Shown here one piece after another: positions 10,462-23,159 of a stretch of 64,000 bases of DNA. Both the position numbers and the translations under genes were made by a program. The notes under the pieces are model-generated. The model had not been told where the DNA came from and made no database searches. It worked only from the letters and a program-made list of their open reading frames with translations. The DNA lies in assembly GCA_016648135.1 (NCBI GenBank), contig JADDOH010002290.1, forward strand, positions 186,001 through 250,000, in the 5' to 3' direction. Source of the stretch: Agrypnia vestita. Taxonomy: Eukaryota > Arthropoda > Insecta > Trichoptera > Phryganeidae. Positions within the stretch are counted from its first letter, which is position 1. Each line of letters starts with the position of its first letter.

Positions 10462-12030
10462 TTACTTATTTTAGGTGTGAGTACAAAAGAAAATAAGAGT
10501 GGTTCAAAATTGTATGAAAATTCTAAAAAACAAAAATAAATCACAAAAAATCAACATAATAATATGTTGATTTTTATATAACAATAACCTATTATTATTA
10601 TGTGTCCTCAATATTTATAATCATGTCGTATATTTTATTACCTACTGACTTACCGTTACCAAAAAATTTAACTGTGCAAAAAGTATTAACAAATCCTTGT
10701 AAGATAAAGCGAGGAAAAAATTAAGGCAACTTATATAGGTTGGTTAGTATTTGTCTTTATAATTGTCTCACTAATATAAAGCTACAAAATTCGATACAGT
10801 GACTAGATAAGCAGAATTTTTTTTAATTTTGTGAATACTTTTGTGAACAAAACTTAATTTTAAAATATCCACAGTACAAAAGACAATGCAATGAAATTCA
10901 AAGCAAATATTATGAAAGTAAGAATGGGTAGAAAAGGAGAGGAGAATAAAAGTAGGGGAGAGGTAAAGTCGTATGATGTAGGTAGACGAATAGCTAGATT
11001 CGAATTCGATAACATATAGCAGGCGCTTGCTGTCTTGAGTTGTACATAATAAAATAAATAGTAACACAGCCAGTTCACAATACTTTACAATAGTCGAAAA
11101 AATTCAACCAAAAATGTCCTAATATCAATGATAATCGAAATAAGCGACATCAAAGTTTGCTTTTTTTCAGTTTTTTGCAACGTTGGAATATCGCTTTAAT
11201 AACATTTTAGTCAAATAACATTATTAAAACCTTTCATAAGAAATCTAAAAAAAAAATATTGAAATTATGTTCTCTCAAAATATCTCATGAAAATAAAAAA
11301 AATAATTGGACGTAGTTATGCATAAAGCGTTCAACCCACACAATGCTAAAAATGAGTTATATATGGGTTTGAACACGATATCTATATGTGCTGAAATCGT
11401 CCAAGGTCTAAGTAGTATAGTATAGTATAGTTTTTTTTTTATAAAATCAATATTTTTCTAACCCACACATTAACTCGAAAATGTAGTTTGACCGTTTTCT
11501 GCGACTTCAAATATTAATGTAGAGCCAGTGAAAAAGAAAAAGAAGATATTTGGAACATAAAATTCTAACGGATTAATAAAACAGAAAAAATCTTCACGAT
11601 AAATAAAATAATTTTACAAAAAGGTGGAGTACGTGCCAAAATTTTTTTTTTTTACTGAGGGTGAGTATTTCTTAGGAAATCTGATTTTCACCAACCGGTA
11701 TATTTATCTAGCTGTACAAAGCTACGTCCGATTGATATATTTTCACAAAGCGAAATATCAACAGCGACATTTCATCAAATAAATAAAAAATCCGTATAAT
11801 ACCTACTTCGGGGAAAAATATTTATTTTCTTTTTTATCGCGTATAATACGATTTTCTCCATGGAAATATTACGTTGACCAACAATTTAACGCAGAACACA
11901 AAGTCTATATATTTTCTTGCAAAATTTTTTTTTACAAGAACTATCTGTGATCTATCAAAAATGACGGTACTTTTGTACGTCGGTTCCTAAAGAATAAATA
12001 TGTATTTAATTGAGGATAATTTATAGAAGC

Positions 12031-12178
12031 CTCACAGAGACGAAGCTATTTATATATGAGAAAAGTGGATGTTGTTACAATTGTGTAAAGTGAACACTTA
12101 CAGATTATAAGCCCTGAGCCATCGTAAAAGAGACTTCCATTCACTTTTCTCATATATAAATATCTTCGTCTCTGTGAG
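12031..12178. mobile_element. 148-bp foldback MITE
   Basis: Arms 12031-12067 and 12142-12178 (37 bp, one mismatch) begin CTCACAGAGACGAAG. The loop is about 74 nt and has no coding. Confidence 0.85.
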
Positions 12179-12352
12179 ACTAGAAATTATTCTTAATTAA
12201 TATATCATCGCTCTGGGGACCAAATTCAGTAACTGTGTTCTTAGAAAATACTTTAATATTAAAATAATAAATACATAAAAATAATAATATATAAAAAAAA
12301 AATTAAAATTACAATCTACAATTTTGCTGAACAAATTAAAAAATAAAAATAA

Positions 12353-12432
12353 AATATAATTAAACTAGTTAACTTAGTTTACACCACTAAAATTTTAGTG
12401 GTGTAAACTAAGTTAACTAGTTTAATTATATT
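12353..12432. repeat. 80-bp perfect palindrome without spacer
   Basis: Positions 12353-12392 are the exact reverse complement of 12393-12432; I checked every base pair of the 40-bp arms. The centre is CACTAAAATTTTAGTG. It lies in AT-rich intron DNA with no element recognised around it. Confidence 0.95.
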
Positions 12433-15034
12433 CATAATGAATAACCACAAAGTAATAGCAAAATAAAACAGTATAAAAATAAAATGTTAAAAAATAAGTG
12501 TGTATTTATTTATAAAAAAAAGAAAAAAAGAAGAAAATCATTTTTTATACTATAAAAAAGTTACGGACCTTACACGACGTTACGACGGACGGATGGACGG
12601 GGACAGACAACGAAATTATTATAAATGCCAAATTTCGCTAAGAAATAAAATGTCGAAAAAAGATTATTATTATTTTGCTTGTCGAGGTCAAACATGAATT
12701 TGGAACAGAACTGTCTATTGGTTTGTCTAATAGTTGTTATTTTTAGGCAACCCAATTGTTTGTTATTTTGTTATTTACAGAAAACACCAATACACTCTTG
12801 AATAACAGAACACAGTGGCAAAAAAAGAAAAAGAAAATTATTGCCGCTAATGCTCAACTCTCGAAAACACTAGGACACAGGGGATTATAGAGCTTTGGAA
12901 GCTTTGTTTATGGTTCACCGTATTGGTAGATTGAAGATTGAAGTACCCCTCCTTCAGGAAAATCTTCCGAGGTTTTAATGTATTTATTATATGACAAAGC
13001 AAATAAAAGAATCGATATGGTAATCGAACGAATAATACTTAGTAATGCACTGAGGTTTATTAGAAATTGTTACATGCGAAGTGGTTTAAACGGATAATGC
13101 TTGTTACTTGTTCAACGACCAGTTATGGAATGTTTGTCCAATAGGCTGGATGACCTGTTACGGATAGAATACTCTGGAGGTCTCGATCACCATAGAGCCA
13201 ATGGTGGTGTTGGATTGGATTTCTTTTGATTTACTGTCAGATTTTCGACCAAAATAATAGATATGCTCGCTGGTGAATGATCCGATTCTCAAATAAACAA
13301 TGATTATGAATTAAAAATACCAAAAACCACAAAGTATAACATTGTACAGAGTTGAAATAAGCCCTTTGTTTAGGCGAGGGGACTGGGGCACTGTGGAAGC
13401 ATATCTCTCCTAGGATATATTTATGACACATTTATAATCCAATAAAAGTATTAATTTTTTTTCTTTTATTTAAAAAAAATCTTTTATTTAAAAAAAAAGT
13501 ATTAATTCTTGCATAATTAAATCCCTTAATAATTAAAATGTATTTTTTACAACAGACATAGTTTTTATTTTTTTTATTTCGTTCCAAACCTAGTCTCATT
13601 AAGTAAAAACATCATTTTGTAACCAAGCGTGACTTATTTACTAAGACATTATAATTTTATAGAGTATTTAGTTTGACATTTTCATAATTGTTTAAAAATA
13701 AATCTTATAGTAATTCTTTTCTATAAGTCAAATTTAGTAAAACCTAACGTGGAACCACATCGCGAATCAGGAAATGAGCGCTTGTTTATATCCATATATT
13801 TTGGTGGTGTGTGCTAAAATCTAAAACCAAATTAACTTTGATCTAAATCGATGAATTGAAGATTTTAAATAGGTACTTACTCGAATATACATATCATGAA
13901 TTTTCAAAGGTTTTCTGATCTGATTGTTCAATTATATTATTTTGAACATTTTTTATGCCGATAAATACAAAATGAAATAGAAATAGTCGGAAAGAATATT
14001 TAACCCTTAATTCTTAATTTCAACGCATTCCCGCATACTGCTCAAATCCCGCCCCTAAGCGATGCGAGAAATAGGATTAAAGTATTTGGGAAAGATTGTG
14101 TAATTTCATCCCCAGAAATGTTTAGATGAGAGCCTTATGATGTAATGGTAATTATGGATGACGAGGGTTTAATAATGCCGACCATAACATTATTATATAC
14201 ATGGACATGTACACATATGTATACTTCCAATTATAATCATAAAGAGCATTTTGCGGTCAGTCAATCGGGCACACAAGGGTGAAAATATTATAGTATTGAT
14301 TGGTCCTGGTTAGGGGCAACCCTCCGAATCCTCTTAAATAATCGAACAATATTCTCAAGTCAAATACTTCACCCCTTAAACCTATAAACTTGATAAGCTT
14401 ATCTGCCATTATCTAATTAATCGTCGACGTGGGCACTGACCTTAATAAAATCAAAACTCTTTCATATATCGCTCGTTTAATTTGTTCAATACTATATTCA
14501 GTGACTTACATATCTTCAATTCATCAATCTATGAATTTAAAACTCTTTTTCGTTTGTCTAGACTTCGTAAAGGCAATTTTTACCTTGCATCTTTCTTTAA
14601 TTCATTTTTTTCTTTTATCCAGACCTCGTATATATATATGCAGATGTATTGATCAGTTATCTTTATGCTGTAAACCTTTTGCACTTCTTTTTCTTATTTT
14701 TTCTTCCTTTTTTTATCACGTAGATCTGTCTTTTTCTATCGATTCTTCATTCCCATTTTACCTTTAATTCTTAGACTTTCATAATTTCTTATTAACATAA
14801 ACCTTTCACTTTTTTATTTTTTTGTATAACTTAAGTCATATATATGTTATAATATATGTTAATAAAAAATATGTTGATTCTGTGAAAACTTTTAAGATGG
14901 TTTCTATACTATTTAATACAGATAATCTGATTTTTATATGTACTGTTAGTTTCCCATAAATAAATAAATAAAACAAAAATATGCCTGAATTTACTGCTTT
15001 CTTATCTGTACCTCTCAAACTAACACTATTCTTC

Positions 15035-15145
15035 TTCTTCTTTTTCTTCTTCCATCTCTCCACTGCTAGACGTAGGCCTCTTCTAATGTCTTCCAATCCT
15101 CTCTTCTTTGAGCTTTTCTTATCCACCCACTACCCGCGACGCGAC
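15035..15145. repeat. LINE 3'-type dispersed fragment
   Basis: The phrase CTCCACTGCTAGACGTAGGC followed by CTCTTCTAATGTCTTCCAATC resembles a widespread insect repeat often found beside RTE-like retrotransposons. This rests on recall of the repeat wording. Confidence 0.35.
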
Positions 15146-15407
15146 GGAGAAAATATCATTGGCATCTGATTTCCTCCTCGATACGCCTAGTATTTGTCTC
15201 TTCATAGATCGCTGTGTATATATTATTAGTTTATTTTATGATCCTCGTAGTTAGCGTAATAGTTTCCAGATCTTTTTTTTATATGATATGATATAGTTTT
15301 ACTAGTTATTAGCATCACAACATGCATAGGGAATATGCGTGTTTCAAATACTTATATTTTATAATTCATGGTTATGTCTCTTTTATTTTATTTAAATCAC
15401 ATAGATT

Positions 15408-15482
15408 ATTATGACGTCACGGGAATCTAACCCGGAACCCACGGTGCGAGAATCCAACGTAATGCCCATTGAGCGAAGCACG
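15408..15482 (-). repeat. tRNA-derived SINE head
   Basis: On the minus strand it reads like a degenerate tRNA with a B-box-like GGGTTAGATTCCCG. It shares CCAACGTAATGCCCATTGAGC with the copies at 7.8 and 26.9 kb. It is not a functional tRNA. Confidence 0.45.
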
Positions 15483-16057
15483 TGATGATTTAGATGAGTT
15501 TCAATATTAATTGCAAAAATACATGTTACTAGAGCGTGCCGAAGACACTTGTAATTGGGATAATGGGCATAGTCTTCACTATAATGTTTATTATCTGAGT
15601 ATCATGTACCTTTTATCCTGTTAGTGTCTCTAATAAATAATAAATAAATAAATAAAATGAATTCGCCACAAATACTTATACCCTATAATTAAATTATTAT
15701 TTATATCGCCATTATTTTTTTTTTGTATTTCAACTGTTCCGTATTTCACTTTAATTTAAATTACTTTAATAATAATTTGATGTAATTGAACGAAACCTAC
15801 AAAACCTTATTTTCCTACCGATCTTAAGTGATGATGTTTTCGTAAAAATAGTTTATGAATTTAAATATACAAAACAAGTCATTTGAAAATCACAAATATT
15901 TTTGGAAGTGTTTTTTTCTTTCAATTAACGACCAATCTTCAAAGCGTCTGAATTGCATAAAAATGCAGTGACCTCGGATCCACTTTACCACCCTTGTTAA
16001 TAAAATACAAACTCTAGGATTGTTTGATGTCCTGTTAATGTGTCTTTACACCCGTAG

Positions 16058-16212
16058 GTCCTGGAGGCGCGTGATCTCCCAATCAAGGACGTGACAGGGA
16101 GCAGCGATCCCTACATCAAGGTGTTCCTTCTGCCAGACAGGAAGAAGAAGTTCCAGACAAAAGTGCACAGAAAAAACCTGAATCCTGTCTTCAACGAGAC
16201 CTTCATTTTCAG
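16058..16212 (+). CDS. Synaptotagmin, internal exon: C2A Ca2+-binding region
   Basis: This 155-nt exon follows acceptor CCCGTAG and ends AG|GTTAGT in phase 2. It encodes 51 residues, [19 protein letters not shown].. [31 protein letters not shown]. Joined to 6531-6656 it gives about two thirds of a C2A domain. The loop-1 acidic residues for Ca2+ (the D of IKD and the D of SDPY) are both present, as is the basic KKKF patch. [19 protein letters not shown] matches the Syt3/6/10 class better than Syt1 (which has DKKKKFETK). The next exon should begin by completing Ser or Arg and encode ..DFDRFSRHD..; I could not find it downstream. The last third of C2A, all of C2B and the stop are missing from what I can read. 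Confidence 0.92.
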
Positions 16213-16789
16213 GTTAGTTCTAACATAATATTAGTAACAATTGAAGATTCCTTTTAGAAAGTATATTTACCAGTCTAATTCCATTGTAGTCCAGCTATTT
16301 ACTGTCTTAAAGTGCGTGTACACAGATGAAACTATGCGCTCACGTCTCGTGAAAACAATGTAGCAGATATGTACTCTCTTTATATGAATTTTGTTTTCTT
16401 TTTATAAAATTGAAAACTATAAGATGGACTTATATCGAACCATACGCATTCTGTGTTGAAGATTTAGATCACTGATACTAACTAAAACTTTCCTTTTCGA
16501 GCTCTTAAATTATTTCTTTATTTGTTTGGAAATATAACACATATAAGTAAGTAGTATATGTATATAAAAGAGTGTATATAGACAGCTTTGACTTATATCG
16601 TAGCATAATTCACGTAGACAATAATTTAGAAAAATATATAATAGTAATATAATATTGAATTGAATGGAAGAAAGAATGAAAGATAATTAAAAAAAATGAG
16701 TAGTAATAATGATAAATAAAACAAAATAAATTTAGTAACAATATTAAATATAACACATTATTAAAAAATTGAAATTTTATTAGTGTCTT
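16213..16789 (+). other. Intron start after the second C2A exon, nothing recognised
   Basis: AT-rich; no exon or repeat seen. Confidence 0.4.
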
Positions 16790-17035
16790 GCATCGCAGAG
16801 TATTATTAATTAAATATTAATTCAATGTTGCGACGCAGAATAATGTTCACTTGTAATCTTAGATCGCGACAAGATAGATGTCAATGTTGGTGAATAGATC
16901 ATTGTAGGCCCTGCACATTTCCATTATGGGTGAGCGTAATCCGTAGTTGGTTCGAGGAACAGGAATGTGGAGGAGGCAGTGTGTTCTAGTAGCCCTTGCT
17001 TGGGACGTGGATGTGTATAAGTGACAATAGGGGAG
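16790..17035 (-). pseudogene. Non-LTR RT C-terminal fragment
   Basis: The minus strand encodes ARATRTHCLLHIPVPRTNYG then LRSPIMEMCRAYND.., closely matching the plus-strand fragment at 30640-30800 (ARATRTHCLFHIPVARTNSG). The tail sequence, with ATTAAATATTAATTCAATG, is also shared. These are 5'-truncated copies of one LINE family in opposite orientation. Confidence 0.65.
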
Positions 17036-18249
17036 GACAATTCTTGAAATGGATCCCGTTTTTCAATCACCCACGCACCCAAGTATTTTTTTTGTGATTT
17101 TTTCTATTGTTTTATTTTCTGGATTATTTACTATTGGATGATTATATTTGGTGTCGAAAGAAATTTTTTGATACTATTAACAATTTCCTTTTACGAGTGT
17201 TCATCTTCAGGCCATACTAAGTTTATTAATGTTTCCCTTTTGAATTGATCGTGAATCATGAAGAATATATCTATGATGCAGATATATTATAGATGTCTCA
17301 CACAGATGAAATTATATTTTTTTAGGGAAAGTAGAAGTCTTTGGGTGTTCATAGGGCTTAAGATCTATCGTACGGCTGGTTTAAGTGATCCCTTTACACT
17401 GTGTAACGTTCACATTTCCACCCATGATAGAATACCGCGTCTATCAAATTTTTGGAAGTTGTATATATTTATTTATTTATATTTTACAATATGTTTCGTA
17501 TATGTATTGTAATAATCCTTTGCGCGACCGGCATCCAAAGCTTTTTCATTTCCCTTTATAACTACAGATGTCACTAATGAGATATCAATTTTTTGTGATT
17601 GTAATTTTTCGGCAATATACTTTATATGTGCAATTAGATTCTTCCGAATTATTAGCATTACTCTACAATACGCCTGAAATATCATTTCAATTTTTTAAAC
17701 TCCTTTTTAGACTAGTATTTTTCATTCAGAAAATTTTGAGTTTGTCCAAATTTTTCCGAACAGGTTAAAGTTTCTGGATTTTTAGTGATCTTTAGTGATC
17801 TTTAGTGATTTATCATTCTAGGTAGTGCAGCAAAATATCCAAGATTAGTATTATAGGGATGTTCCAGTAGATTTGTAAAAGTAATGAAGGAGTCTGTCAT
17901 AATATTTAACATAGCCGATTAAGTTAATAGGGATTAATTAATATATCAATTAAATTAATTGAGCTATTTTAACGTAGCCGATTACGTTAATAGAAGTTAT
18001 TTAACATAACTGACACAATTATCTGGAATTAATTACTGTCACGCTGTTTTTCGTTACATGTGGTATTTCAATTGGTGGTATAAATGATTTCATAATGTTG
18101 AACCAGATAATTTTAACTTTCGTAACTTTGTCTGGTGTAAAGGACTATTTAGCAGGTTTTTTATTTAATAACCCCTTCCAGGGGAGGACTCCAGGGCCGC
18201 AATGATACACGCAAACATAATAAATGCTGAATTCATTAATATAATTTAT
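17036..18249. other. AT-rich stretch with no recognised gene
   Basis: A short direct repeat (TTTAGTGATC x3, about 17780-17810) is the only structure noted. Confidence 0.4.
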
Positions 18250-18480
18250 TATTCCAAAAAATATTGATTGTATTATTTGTATGTATCTACTATTTTATTT
18301 GATTAATTACACCTACATGTTTCGGAAAAACCTTTCCATCGTCAGGGTGTTGTATAAATGTTAAAATATCAAAGTGAATAATGTATCTTCTTTTTTCTTT
18401 TTCTAAATTATTTGAAAAATTAATTAATAAAATAAAATAGTAGATACATGCAAATAATACAATCAACATATATTTTTTTT
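18250..18480. mobile_element. Foldback with hammerhead-like motif in its loop
   Basis: Inverted arms at about 18264-18310 and 18421-18466 share TTGATTGTATTATTTG and ATGTATCTACTATTTTATTT. Between them, at 18319-18345 on the minus strand, is CTGACGA, a GGAAA..TTTCC hairpin and GAAAC. Confidence 0.6.
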
Positions 18481-18694
18481 AATGTCAATCTACAATATTG
18501 CTGAATCAATTGAAAAAATAATTTATTATTCATTGTTATGCCAATAACTAGTAAAACTCCTGACGATCATAAAACTCATAAATTGTAAACAAAATATATC
18601 TATAATATTAATATTCAAACCTATCACAACAGCAGTATCTAACAGAACTTCACGAAAAATTAACATAACAAAGTATGTTAGAAAAAACTAACCC

Positions 18695-19015
18695 ATAAAA
18701 AACAAATTTTTATTATACTCTCTTTCTCATTTGAATCAGGTTTCGTGCTTACTGCACGCGTTGGGCTCATTACTCATTTGTATTGATTCTAAATTGAAAA
18801 AACCATTAAAATTTCTAAAAATCCAAAATTATACTATAATTATTAAAAAAATTTGAACGAAAATTTGTTAGATCATATTTATCGCCACGAGTCTGCCTGC
18901 AAAGTTTCAGCTTGATTTGATGATGGGAAAAAGGTTAAAAATCGATCCAAAGTTTTTTCGGCAAACAACAAACCGCAGACGCTACGAGTTAAAAGAAAGG
19001 GAGTAAAAAGAAACT
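18695..19015 (+). mobile_element. Internally deleted MITE (CTCCCTTTCTT family)
   Basis: The ends TAACCCATAAAAA..TATACTCTCTTTCT and ..AAAGGGAGTAAAAAG, and the internal phrase GCCACGAGTCTGCCTGC..CAAAGTTTCAGCT, match the longer copies at 48787-49425 (same orientation) and 3133-3575 (opposite). Confidence 0.6.
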
Positions 19016-20310
19016 TTAAATCGTGCTGGAATTTAGATTATATGTCGAATATATGAAGGAATTTTTTAATGTCTTTCGACTATTAGAATATTTAAAAGAA
19101 ACACAACTTTATTTACCAAGAAGTAAATAAATTTTCAATTAGACAATTTCCATTTAGGAAATTGATTTGTAAATACAAAGTCACCGACATGTGAAGTTAA
19201 ACATTCGTGAAATAAGTCCACAAATGCACTGTACTCATTGACAAGTTTATTGAGGTTAAGCAATTGTGAGTTCAGTGATCTCAGTTCTTACATTTTCATA
19301 ATGATGATAATATATAGACGCGATTCGTAAATATTATCATGTTTTCCTTGAGTATGGCTAATTTATATAATACCCAATTTACAATTTCACATAACTTTTA
19401 ATAAGAAAAACGATTATCGGCTTAGTCTTTTTGCTGTATAAATAATATCCTTACCTAATCTCTCTGTCTCCCGAATACAAATAGTCCATTAAACCCTTTA
19501 CAAATCCTGTGAACATTAACTTTATCGCGCAGTATTGTTTATATTCGGGATTAACGCGAGGCCTACTGGGGTCCTGTTTTCTAACAGCAAGAATTTATGT
19601 CACCTTAAGACAAAAGACAACTGTAATACCTTAAATGTAAAGGTTTTAAAAAACATTTTGTTTTAACCAAAACATTATGAAAGCTTCGTCAGTTAAATTC
19701 AAACTACGTAGGCGATTTTTTTGACAAATTTTTACAAAACATGCTAAATTATTACCAGTTTGTTAAAAATTGCAATTTTATATTCAAATAATATTCAATT
19801 ATATATTCAAATAATAATCTAATAGAAATTGGAGTACAGCAATTATTTTTATAATATTGTGCTCTGTTAAGAAATTCAATTTTCTCCTGTTGTTAAGGTG
19901 ATCTTTTCTTATTATTAAAGTAAATGTGTGTTGATTTATGTATGTTTTTGATTCAACAAGGATTATAAAATAGAATATCTCAGGCTGATCTCAATCTATT
20001 TAAATCATCTGTTGGATCTGTACTAGAAATATTTTTCCATTATGGAACGATTTCCAATTGGTTTTATCCAATCGCTATTCTTAATACGTGTGACAGATTC
20101 CTTTTGTCCATAATTTCGAGTATATCCAGAGCACCATTTAAGAGGCTACACCATTTTCAAAAAAAAAAATCCCTTATCATATACCTGGAATTCTAAAAAT
20201 AATTTCAGTCATCACTCATCCAAAGATTTCAAAATTGGCTGAGTTATAGTAATTTGAACACAAATTAATAAAAAAAAACTTTGTTTTCACCACATATATT
20301 GAAAGTATTG
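19016..20310. other. AT-rich stretch with no recognised gene
   Basis: No coding, SINE or inverted repeat was recognised. Confidence 0.4.
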
Positions 20311-20400
20311 CCATGTATCAAGCCCAATAGTCCCTTATTCAGGATACAATGTATACACTGTATCCTGACGAAGGGACCATTGGCCCTGATACATGTTGAT
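20311..20400. repeat. Foldback carrying a hammerhead-like motif
   Basis: CATGTATCAAGCCCAATAGT..CAGGATACA and its inverted copy TGTATCCTGACGAAGGGACC..CCCTGATACATG face each other. The right half has CTGACGA, an AGGG..CCCT hairpin and GATAC. Confidence 0.65.
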
Positions 20401-20427
20401 ATTTTAACGAGATGCTAAAAATAATTA

Positions 20428-21005
20428 CGCGCTCCTGTCGCTTGCCACAACACTATCGAGAACGGCCTAGGATGATCTACAAGCTTCGGAAGGCATCTGA
20501 AAAATTCGAGAAACACCTAGAAACGCCTAGAAGCCACGAAAATCTTCTCTTAAACGCTAGAATAATCTAGAAAGTACGAGAATATCAGCTTTCAGATATA
20601 AATAAAAGCGCCTGTCGCGGCGCGGAATTGTTGTTGTCGCGTTGACAGTTCGTTACCGCGTAAAATCACTGAGAAGTGCGACGCGGACGACGCCGACGGC
20701 CAAGTGTGCCCAGTCGTGAAATTGCGAAGCGATACATGTAAAAGCGAATAAGCGAGCAAAGTTCTCACCTAAAAAGGCGAAATAAACCGGAACAATTAAA
20801 ACAGGATAACTGGATAACTAGTAAATGTTAAATAAGGTGTTCCAGCGATTAAAAAGTACTTATTTACGAGTGATTCGAAATAGTGTAATTTAAATAATAG
20901 CATTAAGTTTAATGATTTTAAGTGACTTTGTAAATTGATTAGTTAATTAATCAGTAATTAGTAAATCGCAAATTATTTGCCAGCGTTTTTAATATGTGAG
21001 GGGTG
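20428..21005 (+). mobile_element. Solo-LTR-like element, second copy
   Basis: It shares with 9902-10461, in order: CACAACAC near the start, a TATA-like box (AGATATAAATAAAAGC, about 20597), CGCGGCGCGG, GTTGACAGTTCG, GACGACGC..CGACGGCC, CAGTCGTGAAAT and GAAATAGTGTAATTTAAA. The termini are decayed, so the boundaries are approximate. Confidence 0.6.
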
Positions 21006-21094
21006 AAGACAAAATATATTTTTATTAATCACATTAATTATGTCACCACAAAATCATTTTGATCTTTTTTTGAAGGTAGATTTTTAGGAAGGCT

Positions 21095-21135
21095 CTTAAG
21101 GAGGCCAAGAACCACCAGGAGTTATAGAGCCAAAA
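21095..21135. repeat. Short dispersed repeat
   Basis: AAGGAGGCCAAGAACCACCA is the inverse of TGGTGGGTCTTGGCCTCTTT at about 27793-27815. Confidence 0.5.
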
Positions 21136-21925
21136 GTGATGATGAAGTACCGTGTGCTTTCGGAGCAAATAACACATAATTTATTTATTTTTTACTATAT
21201 GCAAATGTCGAGATTCGATTCTTGACATTTTGCTGGATTCTTGGAATTTTCAGGAGAATGCCTTTTAAGTGATATTTCTCCAGCGAAACGTTGAGAATCG
21301 AATCTCAAAACATCCAGATGGTTCTTATAATATTATTTCCATTTTTTCAATACTTAAAGTCTTACTTGTGTTCAGAACGTTGTTTTTATTTTTTTATCAA
21401 AAAAAATGTACTGTGTAATCATGATATTTTCATGAAATATTAATACTTTTATTCGCATTTATTCGGTCCAATATGGACCATCGGTTTGTTAAAGAATAAA
21501 AATATTTATAAAAAATGTAGATAGGTACTATTTATTTTAAAAATTAGACGTAGAGCGTTCGTATTTTTTGATGTTTCATAAGACGTTGAGAATTTAAGTG
21601 TGTGGTGTTTCATTAACATGCAAGACGAACCAGTTCATAAAAAGGAACACTTAGAAAGACAACAAAGATGGCGTGTTCGACAAAGTTACGACGTTTTATA
21701 CTGCGACTAAAATGTTGATAGAATGAAATAAATCGTCGCGCAGTAAATAAGACAAAAACAAATAAAACTTTGAAACATGTTTTGCCTACCGACTTCGGCA
21801 ATCCATTTTCTGAAAATAACAGAAACTATGTGACACTTCGCTCAGCATCAACATTTAATAAACAGCATAAACAAACATGTTATTTTAAGTAAATTCAGCC
21901 CACAAAACTATAATTTGGTGACCAT
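21136..21925. other. AT-rich stretch with no recognised gene
   Basis: A minus-strand open frame at 21613-21801 shows no family resemblance and is not called. Confidence 0.35.
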
Positions 21926-21929
21926 GCTT

Positions 21930-22060
21930 TCGCGGTGGTTGGACCAAAGATGTGGAATAAACTACCAAATAAACTGAGATAAACAGACAGCTAACTACAG
22001 TTCAAAAAACAACTAATGATGCTCTTATTTAGACAACCATATTATAAAAAAAAGTAGCTT
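21930..22060 (+). pseudogene. Non-LTR RT C-terminal scrap
   Basis: VVGPKMWNKLPNKLR followed by LQFKKQLM..LF is the typical end of jockey/CR1-like reverse transcriptases. Everything upstream is absent. Confidence 0.55.
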
Positions 22061-22061
22061 G

Positions 22062-22240
22062 TTTGTCTTATGGTTAAGACCCTCACCTCGTGATCCAAAG
22101 GTCGCGGGTTTGAATCTCACTCCAGACCAGCAAGTAGTTTTTTCATAGAACAAGCGTTTAGCATAGTTTGTAAATAGTAAGAATATTAATGTGACACGTA
22201 TTCCGTGTTCGCATCTCGATTTTTAAAAAAAACATATGGA
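22062..22240 (+). repeat. tRNA-derived SINE
   Basis: The head reads TTGTCTTATGGTTAAGACCC..GGTCGCGGGTTTGAATCTC (A- and B-box-like). The tail GTAAGAATATTAATGTGACA and TTCCGTGTTCGCATCTC is shared with copies at 3.0, 27.3, 35.7 and 48.2 kb. Confidence 0.65.
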
Positions 22241-22434
22241 ATCAGATCGTTACAACAGTACCTAATATTTTCCACTCTAGTATGCACTGCGAAAATACCT
22301 AATTCTTCCTGGCACTCTCAAGTATAGTTTTAACCGTCAATTCCATATTTTTTGATGTCATCCAGTGTATAAATAATATTAAATAAGGTTTTTAGCCAGT
22401 CAGTTGTTTTGTAAAATAATTTTTATGTGTGAAG

Positions 22435-22510
22435 GGCCCTTGAGGTGAGTACTCACGAAAACGGCGCCATATAAATTATCCAGATATTATTGTTATAATC
22501 TGGATAAGGG
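22435..22510. repeat. Dispersed repeat end
   Basis: TGAGGTGAGTACTCACGAAA then ACGGCGCCATATAAATTATC recurs near 24998-25050 and, inverted, at 52352-52430. It is probably a TE terminus of unknown class. Confidence 0.45.
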
Positions 22511-23054
22511 AATGCGTACGGATTTTCGATCTCACGAAAAAATTAAACACTTCAAACGCTATTGCGAAATCCCAGAGCGTTTTTTTAATTAATAGAATTG
22601 TAAAATGAAATAAAACACATAAAAATCGTGGAAATGGCCATGTTATTTATTATTGGAAAATGATTTTATTCCATTAGTGTTTAAATATGATTACGGTACC
22701 ACGATTTTTCAAATAAATTTACGCAAGTTGCAACCCTGTTTTCTGTTTTCCTTTCTTTTCCTTCAACCCTGTTTTCCTGTTTTGGCGTAAGTCTTTTTAT
22801 GGTGAAACGGTAAATTAAACCACACCGTCACTGGAAAAAGTGTTGATATTTCAAAAAAAAAATCGAAAAAAAAACAGCCTATAAACGTAGCTTTCCAATA
22901 AAGCCAATTCCATGATTTTTGTGTTTTATTCAATTTAAAAAAAGCACCCCGTATAAGTTCTACATCAAAGACAAGCATCTTTGGACTAAGAAAGGATGTA
23001 ATGAAGGTATTTTAACCGGTGACATACCGACCGTTATCTAAGGTTTGTATCTGA

Positions 23055-23150
23055 TTGTATCGATGATTGGTAACTGATTTTTCACAATTCAACTGGCAAC
23101 CGTCTATGCTAGACAACGGTTATATCTCAGCTACCAATCATCGATACAAT
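23055..23150. repeat. 96-bp foldback
   Basis: TTGTATCGATGATTGGTAAC.. and ..CTACCAATCATCGATACAA are inverted arms of about 23 bp. Confidence 0.75.
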
Positions 23151-23159
23151 AAATCCAGG

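Larger units (their letters stand above)
6657..16057 (+). other. Synaptotagmin intron, 9.4 kb, TE-rich
   Basis: GT (6657) to AG (16056-16057) join the two C2A exons in phase 0. Besides the elements listed separately, 7100-7620, 7880-8730, 10462-12030, 12433-15030 and 15485-16050 are AT-rich DNA in which I recognise no gene. A GGAC/ACAGAC block of the Helitron-like family lies near 12585-12620, and a second fragment of it, inverted, near 11950-11985. Confidence 0.85.

Noticed and set aside
13440..13510. Repeated TTTTATTTAAAAAAAA words
   Set aside because: Low-complexity AT sequence, expected by composition.
14429..14767. 112-residue membrane-like frame
   Set aside because: Hydrophobicity comes from T-rich sequence; no start context, splice sites or homologous wording seen.
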